This document shows positions 47,260 to 55,428 of a DNA stretch of 64,000 bases, in pieces. The notes beneath the pieces are model-generated. The model saw only the letters and a program-made list of their open reading frames with translations. It did not search any database and had not been told where the DNA came from. Origin of the DNA: Neorhizobium tomejilense. GTDB taxonomy: Bacteria > Pseudomonadota > Alphaproteobacteria > Rhizobiales > Rhizobiaceae. Location of the stretch: NCBI GenBank assembly GCA_002968845.1, contig PVBG01000001.1:1-64000 (forward strand). Direction: 5' to 3'. Every line of letters starts with the position of its first letter. Within the stretch, counting starts at the first letter, position 1. The position numbers and the translations under genes are program-made.

Positions 47260-47996
47260 TTCATGGATCCTTGCGCCGAGTCGACCTCGTCGCGCAGTTT
47301 TTCCCAATGGGCGGTCTGTGCGAACGTCCATTTGGAGTGTTTGTTGGTACTGCTGATGCCGTTTAGCCAGACGAGGACGGCTCTCGCATCCTCACGCTTC
47401 AATTCCACTTGGTGGCGTTTGATGTCGTGAAGGATCACTGCACTGCGCTGAGGATCGCTGAAATCGCATCGTTCAAGAATGGCCTGATAGGTCCGCTCGG
47501 TGTAGTGCATGAAATTGGCGGCGAGGAAAAATCTCTCCCGCTCGGCAGCTGAGATGAGCCCCATCCGCCCAAGCTTGCGGATTGTCGCCTCGTAATCGAC
47601 GCGCGGCACCGAGAGAGGCATCCAGCCGAGCTCCTCGGGGCCGTGGATCAGTGCGACGGCTTCGTCATCGATCAACCGGCCGGCGGCATAATCGGAATAT
47701 ATCCTGCCGATGCCGACCATTCCGAATGCCTCGCATTCGGCAGCGCGCAATGCTCCCATGCTCGAGCCGCCGCCGACGGAGACGTCGCAGCTCAGCGCAT
47801 AGAGAATCTCCTTGTGCCATACGGAGGCGGACTCGCCGAAATAACCGTCGATCAGCGCGATCGCCTTGGCGCCGTCCTCGACCGCTTTCAGAATGTCGCC
47901 GCGCGCCGCAGGTCCGCGGAAGGTCAGCGAGGGAAATCGTTGCTTCATCTGGCGGGTCGAAGACCCGAGACTCGGTCCGACAAAAACGACTTTCAA
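47256..47996 (-). CDS. TfuA-like protein
   Basis: 246 aa. Named after a gene of trifolitoxin synthesis; TfuA proteins act with YcaO in backbone thioamidation in several RiPP systems and on methyl-CoM reductase. Family landmarks: KVVFVGPSL at the start, ALIDGYF, GGGSSMGALRAAE (about 76-88), IYSDYAAGRLIDDEAVALIHGPEE. Overlaps ycaO and the 82-aa gene by 4 bases each. Confidence 0.9.
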   Translation of the reverse strand: MKVVFVGPSLGSSTRQMKQRFPSLTFRGPAARGDILKAVEDGAKAIALIDGYFGESASVWHKEILYALSCDVSVGGGSSMGALRAAECEAFGMVGIGRIYSDYAAGRLIDDEAVALIHGPEELGWMPLSVPRVDYEATIRKLGRMGLISAAERERFFLAANFMHYTERTYQAILERCDFSDPQRSAVILHDIKRHQVELKREDARAVLVWLNGISSTNKHSKWTFAQTAHWEKLRDEVDSAQGSMK

Positions 47997-49363
47997 TGCC
48001 GTGACCTCCTTATGGCGTTTGCAGCGCGGATACCGAGCTGCAAATATTGGCCTGAAAGTTCGACTTCCAAGCCGGGAACGACGACGCGGACGACCGATAC
48101 AGGAAGCCCGGCATCCTGCATGGGAACCGCAACGACTTGCCTGATGCCGGCCAGCCTGAGACGGCCGAGTATGTGATCGATCGTGCCGTTGATGGAGTGG
48201 CGGGCTGCGTCAAGCTCGCGATACTGGACCGGGCGCCTGTCCAGCGACGACAGGGCAACCAGGCGGCTGAGAGCGTTGTCCCCCCGCATATGCTGATAGA
48301 TCCGTGGCGAAAAATCGTCGCGGCTGCCGGCAATCGCAGTCAGGCGGCTCTGAGCGGCCTCGGTGATGGCACGCAGCATTGCGCGTACCGGATCGGGATG
48401 GCAGCCGCAGCCGCCGCAAATCTGGCTCCAGCGCGGGTCTGACCGCTTGGCCGTGGAGTCCGGGATCAGCACGGCCAGGAATGCCGGAACCTGGAGATCC
48501 GTCGTCATGTCGAGGAGGAGCAGCTGTATGCCCGCGTTGCGAAGGCGGCGCACCATGAGGTCGAGCACGGCATCCTCGACGCTGGCCGGATCGACGAGGC
48601 AGGCATTCAATTCCTGTTCGGATTTGAGCTGGACAAGGGTCCAGGCGTCTCGCTCGACGAGTTCGCACAGCCCGTGCAGGAGCGCCTCGGCATGGGTGTT
48701 TCCGGAAGCAAGGCCATCGCTGGACTGCTCGAACCCGGCTGGCCGCTCGCCCCGGTGGTCCATCCCGGCGAGCCACCAGGGCACCATGACCTGATTGCCG
48801 GAGAGGATGTCGAGACCGGTGACCCAGGGTATCTGGCCATCGCCGATTTCGGAGGGCACGCATCGCGCAGTCGAATGAAGGTCGATCATCCCTGCTGTGG
48901 AGCCCGCAACGTCGTTGACGGTCGCCCAGGCGAGCGATACCGGTTCGATTTCCGCGACCCGCGTCTCCAAAGCCTCCATGGCGGCCGAGGTGCGCGCGGC
49001 ATCGGCATCGACGCCTTTGCCTTGGAAGACGGAAAGAGTGTGGCTGTTCGGCCGCGTCGCGAAGGCGACGGGAATGCCGACCCGGTCGAGGCCGGTCAGG
49101 AAGCCGACCCGGGTGATGCCGAGATCCCGGAAAAACGGGCTGATCGCGTCGAAGGTTTCCGCCGGCGAAACGCGCCGGTCATGATACGTGCTGAAACCCT
49201 GCTCCCGCTGCGTCAGGGAGGCTGCGAATGTCTGGATCGTCTGTGTCGATGACTGGATCTGCATCATCATTTCCGGCGGCCGAATTTCGAAGGACCCTGA
49301 CCTCGAATGAGATTGGGCGGGCGACTGCCGGGTCTGCAAAAGCGGTTGCGGTGCCGAACTCAT
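47993..49363 (-). CDS. YcaO-domain cyclodehydratase/thioamide synthetase
   Basis: ATP-dependent enzyme that phosphorylates a peptide amide oxygen, making azolines or, with TfuA, thioamides. 456 aa; ATP/Mg site Ser126...Glu130 and Glu133 in SAAMEALE, and Glu226, Glu234, Glu237 and Asp239 in SGNTHAEA...GLCELVERDA. The first 50 residues are polar. There is no Pro-rich PxPxP tail as in azoline-forming YcaO proteins. I start at ATG 49363 (GGGAGAGGA about 12 bases upstream); a GTG at 49417 has no ribosome binding site and would run into the repeated element at 49428. No fused E1-like partner is present, which agrees with a TfuA-dependent type. Confidence 0.9.
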   Translation of the reverse strand: MSSAPQPLLQTRQSPAQSHSRSGSFEIRPPEMMMQIQSSTQTIQTFAASLTQREQGFSTYHDRRVSPAETFDAISPFFRDLGITRVGFLTGLDRVGIPVAFATRPNSHTLSVFQGKGVDADAARTSAAMEALETRVAEIEPVSLAWATVNDVAGSTAGMIDLHSTARCVPSEIGDGQIPWVTGLDILSGNQVMVPWWLAGMDHRGERPAGFEQSSDGLASGNTHAEALLHGLCELVERDAWTLVQLKSEQELNACLVDPASVEDAVLDLMVRRLRNAGIQLLLLDMTTDLQVPAFLAVLIPDSTAKRSDPRWSQICGGCGCHPDPVRAMLRAITEAAQSRLTAIAGSRDDFSPRIYQHMRGDNALSRLVALSSLDRRPVQYRELDAARHSINGTIDHILGRLRLAGIRQVVAVPMQDAGLPVSVVRVVVPGLEVELSGQYLQLGIRAANAIRRSRH

Positions 49364-49427
49364 GCCGTCGAATCGTCCTCTCCCAGGGGTCTCTAGTGCA
49401 GAAGAAACCAAAGGCACCGTGACTTGG

Positions 49428-49438
49428 GCGTGACAGGC
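49428..49438 (-). repeat. 11-base element, copy before ycaO
   Basis: GCCTGTCACGC on the minus strand, 65 bases before the ycaO ATG at 49363. An identical copy stands at 49762-49772, 70 bases before the small gene at 49692. Both are preceded on the minus strand by TAAACA-containing sequence. Confidence 0.7.
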
Positions 49439-49495
49439 TTGTTTAGGGGGCTTGTGTGGCTACTTGAACGATCTTTTGCTTGGCGGCTGGTGGTC

Positions 49496-49527
49496 AAGCC
49501 CAAGGCAGCCGTCGGCCCCTTGGGCTT
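49496..49527 (-). other. Strong hairpin between the 51-codon gene and ycaO
   Basis: Perfect 10-pair stem AAGCCCAAGG (49496-49505) / CCTTGGGCTT (49518-49527), 12-base loop, starting 10 bases after the 51-codon gene's stop. No T run follows on the minus strand, so it is more likely a partial terminator, a pause site or an RNA-stability element than a full terminator. Such hairpins often stand after RiPP precursor genes. Confidence 0.65.
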
Positions 49528-49536
49528 CCAGGCTCA

Positions 49537-49692
49537 TTACTGATATCTCATGGCATGCGTGACCTGAGAGAGCGCGTTCGGCGCAATTTCGGTCCGGCCG
49601 CCAAGTACGGCTTCGGCAGCGGCGGAAAACCGCAGCGTCGGTGCAGAGGCAGTGGTTTCATCCGGCTTGGAGTTCTTGAACTTCGTTTCCAT
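49537..49692 (-). CDS. 51-aa candidate RiPP precursor peptide
   Basis: ATG at 49692 is preceded by GGAGAG seven bases upstream and the frame ends TAA at 49537. The peptide begins METKFKNSKP, is charged and Thr/Ser-rich in its first 20 residues, has the central stretch LRFSAAAEAVLGG, and ends THAMRYQ. The LGG before residue 33 resembles a double-Gly leader end, leaving a 19-residue core with Thr, Ser, His and Arg but no Cys. It lies 95 bases after the SARP-like gene and 173 bases before ycaO on the same strand. Lack of Cys argues against thiazole formation and for thioamidation or another modification. The role is inferred from context. Confidence 0.65.
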   Translation of the reverse strand: METKFKNSKPDETTASAPTLRFSAAAEAVLGGRTEIAPNALSQVTHAMRYQ

Positions 49693-49761
49693 GCTTTCTC
49701 TCCGCTAATAGGCAGCGTGTGCTGCGTGCATCGAGAAAGGACCACATCGGGTGTTATTCCA

Positions 49762-49772
49762 GCGTGACAGGC
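49762..49772 (-). repeat. 11-base element, copy before the 51-codon gene
   Basis: Second copy of GCCTGTCACGC, here inside a larger dyad ACAGGC-N8-GCCTGT (49769-49788 on either strand by position), just after the stop of the SARP-like gene. Possible operator for the regulator encoded upstream. Confidence 0.65.
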
Positions 49773-49786
49773 ATTTTCACGCCTGT

Positions 49787-51727
49787 TTACGGCAGCCCGG
49801 CGAGCCGGAGGCCATGAATAAGAAGCTCGGCATGGGCCGGGTTGCGGTCCGGCACGAAGTAGCGGATGTCCTCGCTGCGGAAATCCGGGAAATTTTCCCT
49901 GACAATCGCGGCATATTTACGCGCGGCGGGCATGTCGCCAGCCATCGCGTGACTGGCGGCAAGCAACCGCGCGGTGGCGTGCTTGGTGCGGACCGGGTCG
50001 ATAGTATCGATCGCTTTCGAATATTCCTGGCGCACATAATAGGTGGAGCCGAGGATCCAGTAGTAATGATCCGGCGGCAGCGGGTTCAGCTTGAAGGCAG
50101 CGAGCCCGAGATCGAGAGCCTTGTCCAGGTCGCCCGCATGCGACAGCGCGTCCGAATAATCGACCAACACGTCCGCATCGCTCGGATTGAGGTTCTGAGC
50201 CTCCTGAAAGAGGTCCAGGCTTTCATCGAAACGCCGGCGGTAGAGCGAGATGAAGCCCAGCTCGCGGAAGGCGCGGCCGCTGCCGGGATCGAGATCGCGG
50301 GATGCGCGCGCGGATTGATTGGCCACATCCAGCAACTCGTTGTCCTTCATGCCGCGAACCAGCCACTCCATGCCGAGCGACCGTGAAATTCCGGCATGCG
50401 CCGGCGAAAAACTGTCACACCGCTTGACCGCCGATTTGAACCATTTGCGCGCTTGGCGCAGATGCTGCAGGTCGGTGCCGGACAGATAGCGCTTTCCTTC
50501 GAGATAGAGGCGGTAGGCGGAGGGGTCGACGTCATCGAGGGACCGGGCGATTTCATGCCGTTCGATGACATCGGTCAGCGACATGGAAATACGCCGCGCC
50601 AACTGGCTGAAAGACGCTCTCATCTGCTGGACGTCGAGCGGCAGGTTGATGGCCCAGAGCACCTCGCCGGTGCCGACCCTCGTCAGCCTGCAGGTCGCAA
50701 AAATCTCGTCGCCTTCGCCCTGGATCGTCACGAACACGGAATAGTCGAACTGAAGGTCGCTAAGGGCCGATTGGCCCTGGTTTGGATTGGCGGATCGATT
50801 GAGCAGTTCAAAGCTCGTATGGGCGGCGATGATCTTGAAGACACGCTGGTGGCTGAGGCCGATCGTGACGTCTTCCAAAAGAGCCCTGCCGAGGCGCTGG
50901 ACCAGCGCATCCTGGACGATCGTCTCGGGCGGAAGGATCACCACGCGCGGCTGTGCCGGCATGACACCCTTTGGGCGTTCCTCCGCTTCGGGCGTGCGGT
51001 CGGAGCCTGGCCGGCTGAGGATGCCGAGTTCGTGGGCGAGCCCAACCGTCTCCGGTGTCGGCGGCGTACCGTAATCGGCCCTGAGATGGTCCCGGCATCG
51101 GCTATAGGCCTGGCGGGCGGCGGCGAAGTCACCATGGGCGACATGATACTTCATCAACGCTCGCGCGGCGCCCTCATGGGAGGCATCCAGTTCGATCAGG
51201 CGGTTGGCAAGCAGGGGCAATGACGGGGACTGCTGGTGGGACGATATCGCCAGCAGGCCTTCGATGTGGCTCGATCGCCAGTCTCCGACCTTGCGCCGTG
51301 CGTCCAACAACCAGTCTTCCGCGCCGCCGGTCGGAGCCTCCACGGCTTCGAGCAGTTCGCCTCGAACAAGGTCCCAGTCCTCTTCCCTTAGAGGACCGGG
51401 CTCCATCAAGGCGAGGAGATCGATGTCGGACCGATCGCAATCAAGCCTCAGCGCTTCTTCGTCGGTGACAAGGATGGCCGGGGCATCAGGACCGACAGCC
51501 TTGGCGATGCGTGCCAAAAGCTGACGCAGGCTGTTTGCACGCTTCTCCGCGTCGTGGGAAGGCCAGAGAAGCCGCCGTATCGTTTCGCGGTCGACCGTCA
51601 ATCTGGGTGCCATCGCAACGACGGCAAAGAGAAAATACGCTTTTTCCGGCAACGCGATGCTCGCGCCGTCCAACTCAAGCGAGGGGCGACCGAGCAACCG
51701 GATTTTGAGCGTCGTATTTTCGAGCAT
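49787..51727 (-). CDS. SARP-like regulator: BTAD domain with TPR repeats
   Basis: 646 aa. N-terminal OmpR/PhoB-like winged-helix region with LRQLLARIAKAVG (about 60-85), then the helical BTAD domain with LANRLIELDASHEGAARALMKYHVAHGD (about 165-225). A central alpha/beta part (about 255-370, PRVVILPPE..., FSVFVTIQGEGDE-like) follows and the C-terminal half holds TPR-like repeats (AFRELGFISLYRRRFDESLDLFQEAQNLNPSDADVLVDYS and neighbours). In actinobacteria such proteins switch on peptide and polyketide clusters. On the same strand just before the candidate precursor and ycaO, so it is probably the pathway regulator. Confidence 0.85.
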   Translation of the reverse strand: MLENTTLKIRLLGRPSLELDGASIALPEKAYFLFAVVAMAPRLTVDRETIRRLLWPSHDAEKRANSLRQLLARIAKAVGPDAPAILVTDEEALRLDCDRSDIDLLALMEPGPLREEDWDLVRGELLEAVEAPTGGAEDWLLDARRKVGDWRSSHIEGLLAISSHQQSPSLPLLANRLIELDASHEGAARALMKYHVAHGDFAAARQAYSRCRDHLRADYGTPPTPETVGLAHELGILSRPGSDRTPEAEERPKGVMPAQPRVVILPPETIVQDALVQRLGRALLEDVTIGLSHQRVFKIIAAHTSFELLNRSANPNQGQSALSDLQFDYSVFVTIQGEGDEIFATCRLTRVGTGEVLWAINLPLDVQQMRASFSQLARRISMSLTDVIERHEIARSLDDVDPSAYRLYLEGKRYLSGTDLQHLRQARKWFKSAVKRCDSFSPAHAGISRSLGMEWLVRGMKDNELLDVANQSARASRDLDPGSGRAFRELGFISLYRRRFDESLDLFQEAQNLNPSDADVLVDYSDALSHAGDLDKALDLGLAAFKLNPLPPDHYYWILGSTYYVRQEYSKAIDTIDPVRTKHATARLLAASHAMAGDMPAARKYAAIVRENFPDFRSEDIRYFVPDRNPAHAELLIHGLRLAGLP

Positions 51728-51977
51728 TATGTTGTTGTTCGGAACTACGAGTTGTTGTCAGAAATATGTATCGTTAAGGGAACTATATGTACATGCATTT
51801 CTTGAGACTGTTGGACCAGTAGGATACAGCTATCGCGAGCTTCGTCAAAGCGGCTTTTATCGCCATGGTCGAATCGCGTTCCTATTTTCCCTCTTCCGGT
51901 TGAAGGTGGCGCGCCGAAAGCAATTCCGCAAACAGGGCGTCCAGGATGCAGGCGCCGGCTCAGCCAGGAAACCGGTA

Positions 51978-52127
51978 TTACGTTGGGTTTCCAAGGAATT
52001 GGAAATACGCCCAGGCGAGAACAAGGCACACGATCACGGCTGCAACGACCGCCAACTTGCGCAACAGCGGGTTCGGTTCTCGCGGCGGTGGTTCCGGGCG
52101 TCGGAATTTGATGATGTTGTCGTTCAT
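51978..52127 (-). CDS. 49-aa single-pass membrane peptide
   Basis: MNDNIIKFRRPEPPPREPNP at the N terminus, then one membrane helix (LLRKLAVVAAVIVCLVLAWAY, about 21-41) and a short tail. The N-in Pro-rich/one-helix pattern is shared by small unannotated proteins in rhizobia. Ribosome binding site is weak. Function unknown; the gene stands alone between the SARP-like gene and the sugar importer. Confidence 0.65.
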   Translation of the reverse strand: MNDNIIKFRRPEPPPREPNPLLRKLAVVAAVIVCLVLAWAYFQFLGNPT

Positions 52128-52303
52128 GGATCTGCTTTTACCGCTGAACGTCTTGAACCGCTATGGGGTTGCGATTGTTTTGTGGTGTTGCGGGTGCGAT
52201 CAGCGTCCGAGACGGGCATAACAGCACGTCGATCCGCGTCAACTTACCATACTCTCTGCAATCCCTTCGTTCACAGGCCATTCCGGCGCGGTCCTTTGCC
52301 GGC

Positions 52304-53167
52304 CTACTTCACCGCGCCCGCCGTCATGCCGTTGATGAACTGGCGCGACAGGATGATGTAGACGATGATGATCGGAGCCGAGGACAGCAGGAGTCCTGCA
52401 AACAGCACGCCCCAATCCGTCGTATATTCGCCCATGAAGGTCGTCAGGCCCTGCGGCAGGGTCTTCAGGTTATCCTTCTGGATGAAGATCAGCGGGAAGA
52501 AGAAGTCGTTCCAGATCGGCACGACGTTCTGGATGCCGGCGATTACCATGGCGGGCCTGACCAGCGGCAGCATGATAGACCACATGATCCGCGGTTCGCT
52601 GGCACCGTCCATGCGGGCCGCGTCCTCGAGTTCGTTCGGAAGCGTGGCGATGAAACCGGTCATGATGAAGACGGTGGTCGGCAGGCCCATCGCCACATAG
52701 ATGACGATCAGCGACAGCTGGGTATTGAGGATGCCGAGATCGCGCATCAGGATGAAGAGCGGGATGATCGCGAGCTTCAGGGGAAGCGTCAGCCCGGCCA
52801 GGAAGAACATCAGCACGAAGCTCGAGCCCCGGAACTTGTAGCGACCGACGGCATAGGCAGCCATCGTCCCGAGCGTCAGGATCACGACCATCGACGCACC
52901 GGTGACGATCACCGAATTCAGGAGATAGCGCAGGAAGTTGGTCTGGCTCCAGATCTTGGTGATGTTGGCGAGGTTGGAAAAATCCGGGATTGAGAATGGC
53001 GACTGGAAGATCTGCGCATTCGTCTTGAACGCCGCAAACAGCATGATGACGATGGGAGCGAGCATCACCACCGTGTTCAGGATCAGGATGATCTGGATCA
53101 GCCCATCCTTGCCAAGCGTGGCGAGCATGCCGCGCCGATCGTAATAGCTTTGCGAAGCGGTGCTCAT
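52304..53167 (-). CDS. Sugar ABC permease, MalG/UgpE type
   Basis: 287 aa, about six membrane helices, EAA loop ELEDAARMDGASEPRIMWSIMLPLVRPA (about 180-207). Last gene of the importer operon, overlapping the MalF-type permease gene by 4 bases. Works with the binding protein at 54147 and the ATPase at 55429. Confidence 0.93.
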   Translation of the reverse strand: MSTASQSYYDRRGMLATLGKDGLIQIILILNTVVMLAPIVIMLFAAFKTNAQIFQSPFSIPDFSNLANITKIWSQTNFLRYLLNSVIVTGASMVVILTLGTMAAYAVGRYKFRGSSFVLMFFLAGLTLPLKLAIIPLFILMRDLGILNTQLSLIVIYVAMGLPTTVFIMTGFIATLPNELEDAARMDGASEPRIMWSIMLPLVRPAMVIAGIQNVVPIWNDFFFPLIFIQKDNLKTLPQGLTTFMGEYTTDWGVLFAGLLLSSAPIIIVYIILSRQFINGMTAGAVK

Positions 53168-54087
53168 AATTGAATTTCCCTGGCCCGCAGCTTGAAGGTG
53201 ATGACGCCGGCGACAAGGGCGATGAAGACGAAGATCAGTACGGCAAGCGCGCTGCCGGCGCCGAAATCCTGGCCCGAGCCGGATTGGTCACCGAAGGCGG
53301 TGCGATAGAAATAGAGGCCGAGGACGTCCGTCGCCTTATGTGGCGAGCCGTCGACGCCGACCATGATATAAGGCAGTTCGAACCAGTTGAACGAGCCGAC
53401 GAAAAGCAGCGTGAAGACGACGGTTGCGCTGGGCGCCACCAGCGGCCAGACGACCTTGCGGATCTTCACCCATTCGCTTTCGGTCTCCATGCGCACTGCA
53501 TCCAGGATTTCGCTCGGGATTCGCTGCATCCCGGCGAGGAAAACGAGGGTCGGGAAGCCGACCATGTGCCAGGCATTGGCGATGATCAGTGCCCAGAGCG
53601 CCGTCGTACCCTGACCGAGCCAGGGCTGGGCAAGTCCACCGAGGCCGGTGCCGCGCAGCGAGATGTTCACGACCCCGAAAAGCGGGTGCAGAAAGAGTTT
53701 CCAGAGGAAACCGACGATGATGGTCGACAGTACGACCGGAAGGAAAACTGCGATCCGATGGAAGGCGGCGCCCGGGAGTTCGCGCCACAGGCAGTAGGCG
53801 AGCACGAAACCGACGCCGTTCTGCAACACCATCAGCGCGAAGAAAACCAGCACGTTGTGCGTGAATGCATTCAACGTCCAGTCCGCATAGGGCTGGGTGA
53901 ACAGGACCCTGTAGAAGTTTGCGAAGCCGACGAACTCGCCCCGCGCCAACCCGTGCCATTGGAAGAAGGCATAAGCAAATGCGGAGATGATGGGATAGAC
54001 GACGAACAGGGCGACGAAGGCGAGCGGCGGCACGATCAGCGCCGTGATCCATAGACGTCGTGCCACGAGAGGCGATCCGGGCATCAC
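53164..54087 (-). CDS. Sugar ABC permease, MalF/UgpA type
   Basis: 307 aa, about six membrane helices; EAA loop reads EILDAVRMETESEWVKIRKVVWPLVAPS (about 190-217). Follows the binding-protein gene by 59 bases and overlaps the second permease gene. Confidence 0.93.
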   Translation of the reverse strand: MMPGSPLVARRLWITALIVPPLAFVALFVVYPIISAFAYAFFQWHGLARGEFVGFANFYRVLFTQPYADWTLNAFTHNVLVFFALMVLQNGVGFVLAYCLWRELPGAAFHRIAVFLPVVLSTIIVGFLWKLFLHPLFGVVNISLRGTGLGGLAQPWLGQGTTALWALIIANAWHMVGFPTLVFLAGMQRIPSEILDAVRMETESEWVKIRKVVWPLVAPSATVVFTLLFVGSFNWFELPYIMVGVDGSPHKATDVLGLYFYRTAFGDQSGSGQDFGAGSALAVLIFVFIALVAGVITFKLRAREIQL

Positions 54088-54146
54088 AATTCTCTTTGGT
54101 TGGAAAATATGGGGAACGGCCGCTGTCCGGCCGCTCCCCCTTTCGA

Positions 54147-55385
54147 TTATTTCTTGAACGGTGCGTACCAGGCGGCGAGGCCGGTCGTCAGGTTCTTGCC
54201 GACCTCTTCCGGGGTTGCCTTGCCGCCGAACAGCTTCTGGATTTCCCCCTGCAGCAGGACGGAACCGGACGGTTCACCGTACCGGAAATGCACCAGCATG
54301 ATGTAGGGGATGGAGTGCTTGTTGAGTTCGGCGACTTCACCCAGCAGCGGTTCCTTGAAGTTTACGCCCGGCACAGCCGAGATATTGTTCAGGTCGTCGG
54401 CGAACATCTGGCCGAATTCCTGGCTGGCGAGGAAGTTGACGAACTTCAGCGCCGCTTCCTTCTTGGTGGTCTTGGCGTTGACCGCATAACCACCATCGAA
54501 ATATTGGGCGACCAGCTTTTCGTCACCGGCCTTCAGGCCCGGCATCGCAAAGATGCCCATTTTGATTGCGGGGTTCTGCTTCTTGAAGTTCGAAAGCTCG
54601 TAGGAACCACCGACGAACATGCCGGCCATGCCGGATGCGAAGAGCTGCTGCGACGAAGCGTAGTCGAGACCGATAAAGCCGTCAGGGAAATATTTGGTGA
54701 TTTCCTTGAGCTTGGTGAGCGCCTCGATGTAACGCTTGTCTGTGAAATCGGCTTTGCCGGCCATCAAGTCATCATAGAAGCCCCGGCCCATCACGGTGGA
54801 GGCGATGCCGCCGACCATGACCTCGTTCTGCCAGGCCGTCGCCGTGCCGTTGCCGAACGGCATAATGCCGGCCGCCTTCAGCTTTTCGGAAGCCTTGACG
54901 AGTTCGTCAAAGGTTTCCGGCTCCTTAAGACCGTTCTTGTCGAAGATGTCCTTGTTATAGATCACCAGCATCGTCTGGCTGGCGAAGGGCACCGCGTAGG
55001 TGATCTTGCTCGAGCGGGCGGTTTCAGCGGCGACGGCGGCCGGTGCGAATTTCTCAAGCGCGGGAACGTTGGTCTTGTCGAGCGGCAGCAGATAGCCGGC
55101 GTTCGCGACGTTTTCCAGGCCGCCATAGGCACGGGCAAACATCAGGTCCGGTCCCGAACCGCCGGCAAGGGCGGTCGACAGGATGGTGTTGTAGTTCGTC
55201 GCTTCGAACGTCTCGAACTTGACGGTGATGCCCGGGTTCTTCGTCTCGAAAGCGGAAATAAATTTCTGGTACTGGGCCTTATCTTCCTGGCGCCAGCTCC
55301 AGAAGGTCAATTCCTGCGCCATTGCCGGCAAAGCCGTCGCCAGGGCTCCGAGCGCTATTATCGTGCTGCTAACTAGCTTTTTCAT
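54147..55385 (-). CDS. Extracellular sugar-binding protein (family 1)
   Basis: 412 aa with a Sec signal peptide (LVSSTIIALGALATALPAMA, cleavage about residue 23), then ELTFWSWRQEDKAQYQKFISAFETKNPGITVKFE, the usual start of UgpB/MalE-like proteins. Supplies substrate to the two permeases downstream. Glycerol-3-phosphate or an oligosaccharide is possible; the sequence does not decide. Confidence 0.93.
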   Translation of the reverse strand: MKKLVSSTIIALGALATALPAMAQELTFWSWRQEDKAQYQKFISAFETKNPGITVKFETFEATNYNTILSTALAGGSGPDLMFARAYGGLENVANAGYLLPLDKTNVPALEKFAPAAVAAETARSSKITYAVPFASQTMLVIYNKDIFDKNGLKEPETFDELVKASEKLKAAGIMPFGNGTATAWQNEVMVGGIASTVMGRGFYDDLMAGKADFTDKRYIEALTKLKEITKYFPDGFIGLDYASSQQLFASGMAGMFVGGSYELSNFKKQNPAIKMGIFAMPGLKAGDEKLVAQYFDGGYAVNAKTTKKEAALKFVNFLASQEFGQMFADDLNNISAVPGVNFKEPLLGEVAELNKHSIPYIMLVHFRYGEPSGSVLLQGEIQKLFGGKATPEEVGKNLTTGLAAWYAPFKK

Positions 55386-55428
55386 CTGGTTCCATCCTCT
55401 TGGTATTTATAGGAGACGAAAAGTGCTC

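Noticed and set aside
47993..49692. Trifolitoxin cluster proper
   Set aside because: TfuA and YcaO are present, but the other tfx genes are missing and the small peptide shows no similarity to the TfxA precursor.
49480..49767. 95-codon plus-strand frame antisense to the candidate precursor
   Set aside because: No ribosome binding site and no supporting context; the minus-strand frame has both.
51657..52361. 234-codon plus-strand frame across the regulator-importer gap
   Set aside because: Overlaps the starts of real minus-strand genes and shows no protein-like pattern.
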